Shown in pieces: positions 63,268 to 64,000 of a DNA stretch of 64,000 bases. The notes below the pieces were generated by a model. It searched no databases. It was given only the letters and a program-made list of their open reading frames with translations, and was not told the origin of the DNA. Numbering within the stretch: position 1 is the stretch's first letter; each line of letters starts with the position of its first letter. The position numbers and the translations under genes are program-made. This DNA comes from Argyresthia goedartella (taxonomy: Eukaryota > Arthropoda > Insecta > Lepidoptera > Argyresthiidae), in contig OX463809.1 of assembly GCA_949825045.1 (NCBI GenBank), forward strand, positions 3,313,501-3,377,500. Reading direction: 5' to 3'.

Positions 63268-63969
63268 GATCGCGCTTGCCGAGAACAAGTTTTAGGTTTG
63301 GAGGTCGCAGGAGTGGTTGTGCAAGATGCTACGGAAAATGATTCATAGTAAGTAAGTAAGTAAGTAAGTAAGTAAATAAGTGAATCTTGAGCAGGACATT
63401 GATGTGAGAATCTATAAACAACAAGGGTTTACAATAATTTATCTCGAAGGCAAGGCTAATGGGCGTCGAAAATAACAGATGAATATATGTAAATGAGATT
63501 ACTTACCACAAAAATTATAGAATAAAGCTCTTGTGATTACATTATTCGCAGGCTCTATATTTAGAACAAGTACCTATCTAATTGTATTCATGAAGAAGAG
63601 CAAAAAACGGAGAAAATATGGAGAAAATAAAAACAAATCGCAAAACACAAAACCGCTGTGTTCAGTTTAGCGGGAATTTGACATTTGACTTTAAACCCCT
63701 AAACACAGCTGTGCAAGCAGCATGAGTTTTTATCACAGAGTACATGATTTTATGCTACGACTTGACTGGTGAATTTACAGTTCGTTTTTATGCCGATAAA
63801 TAGAGCATAAATAACTATACTAGGATTTTTAATTTGAGGCCAGAAATGTAAACAAAAAACTGTCATTTTCTAGAACAATTTCTAGAATAGTGCCTCATTA
63901 TTTTAAGAAATAGAAATGAAGATATCGAACTCTACATTTAAACTATTCAGGAGCCGGCGCGGCGTTCAG
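63268..63969. promoter_or_regulatory. Putative bidirectional promoter between G9a and a divergent gene
   Basis: 702 bp between the G9a start codon (minus) and a plus-strand ATG at 63970. It holds an (AGTA)n microsatellite at 63347-63375 and AT-rich sequence. No TATA box can be assigned. Head-to-head promoters of this size are common in insects; the role here is inference. Confidence 0.4.
63347..63375. repeat. (AGTA)n microsatellite upstream of G9a
   Basis: Seven AGTA units in the putative promoter region. Confidence 0.95.
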
Positions 63970-64000
63970 ATGGCGTACATAAAAGTGGAAGTAGAAGGCG
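63970..64000 (+). CDS. Possible start of a divergent gene, truncated by the window end
   Basis: ATG at 63970 in an acceptable context (TCAGATGGCG) opens MAYIKVEVEG and stays open to the last base. The preceding 20 bp are GC-rich (GAGCCGGCGCGGCG), unlike the AT-rich flank, as expected near a 5' end. Ten residues are too few to name a family. Confidence 0.35.
   Translation, partial: MAYIKVEVEG

Overview
The window is insect nuclear DNA, most likely from a moth or butterfly. I infer this from its mix of BEL/Pao, Ty3/gypsy, errantivirus-like, maT-mariner (DD37D), Tc1, CR1-like and Jockey elements, tRNA-derived SINEs and many short hairpin elements. There are no rRNA or genuine tRNA genes, no CRISPR array and no bacterial-style operon.

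One host gene fills almost the whole window on the minus strand. It encodes a histone H3K9 methyltransferase of the G9a/EHMT family. Fifteen coding exons can be joined with matching splice phases, from a start codon at 63267 down to 5235, giving 3,198 nt and 1,066 residues. In order they encode a basic/acidic N-terminal tail, the EHMT cysteine-rich region, the ankyrin-repeat domain and the pre-SET zinc cluster. The last pre-SET cysteine and the SET domain lie beyond the left edge. A second gene may start divergently at 63970.

Two exons are locally amplified. Exon 8 (ankyrin) sits in a 185-bp tandem triplication at 20736-21290. Exon 13 is followed by about six more partial copies, each with its own splice donor, at 7235-8001.

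The introns are packed with mobile DNA. Positions 1-4710 hold part of an errantivirus-like element. Intron 8 holds a Tc1 element with a MITE inside it, and a CR1-like LINE. Intron 7 (23.6 kb) holds a three-layer nest (a tyrosine-recombinase gene split by a maT mariner, itself split by a gypsy element with apparently identical LTRs), a LINE interrupted by a piggyBac-like MITE and a SINE, and a 37-bp satellite split by a BEL/Pao element. Intron 2 holds a second BEL/Pao copy in the opposite orientation and a 2.1-kb element with long inverted repeats. Intron 1 holds an inverted/rearranged Jockey fragment with a further insertion.

Only G9a looks like a working host gene. Most element genes are frameshifted or deleted. 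The gypsy element is the youngest: gag and pol are open, a -1 frameshift heptamer links them, and the LTRs match, but the end of pol and the polypurine tract appear to be missing.
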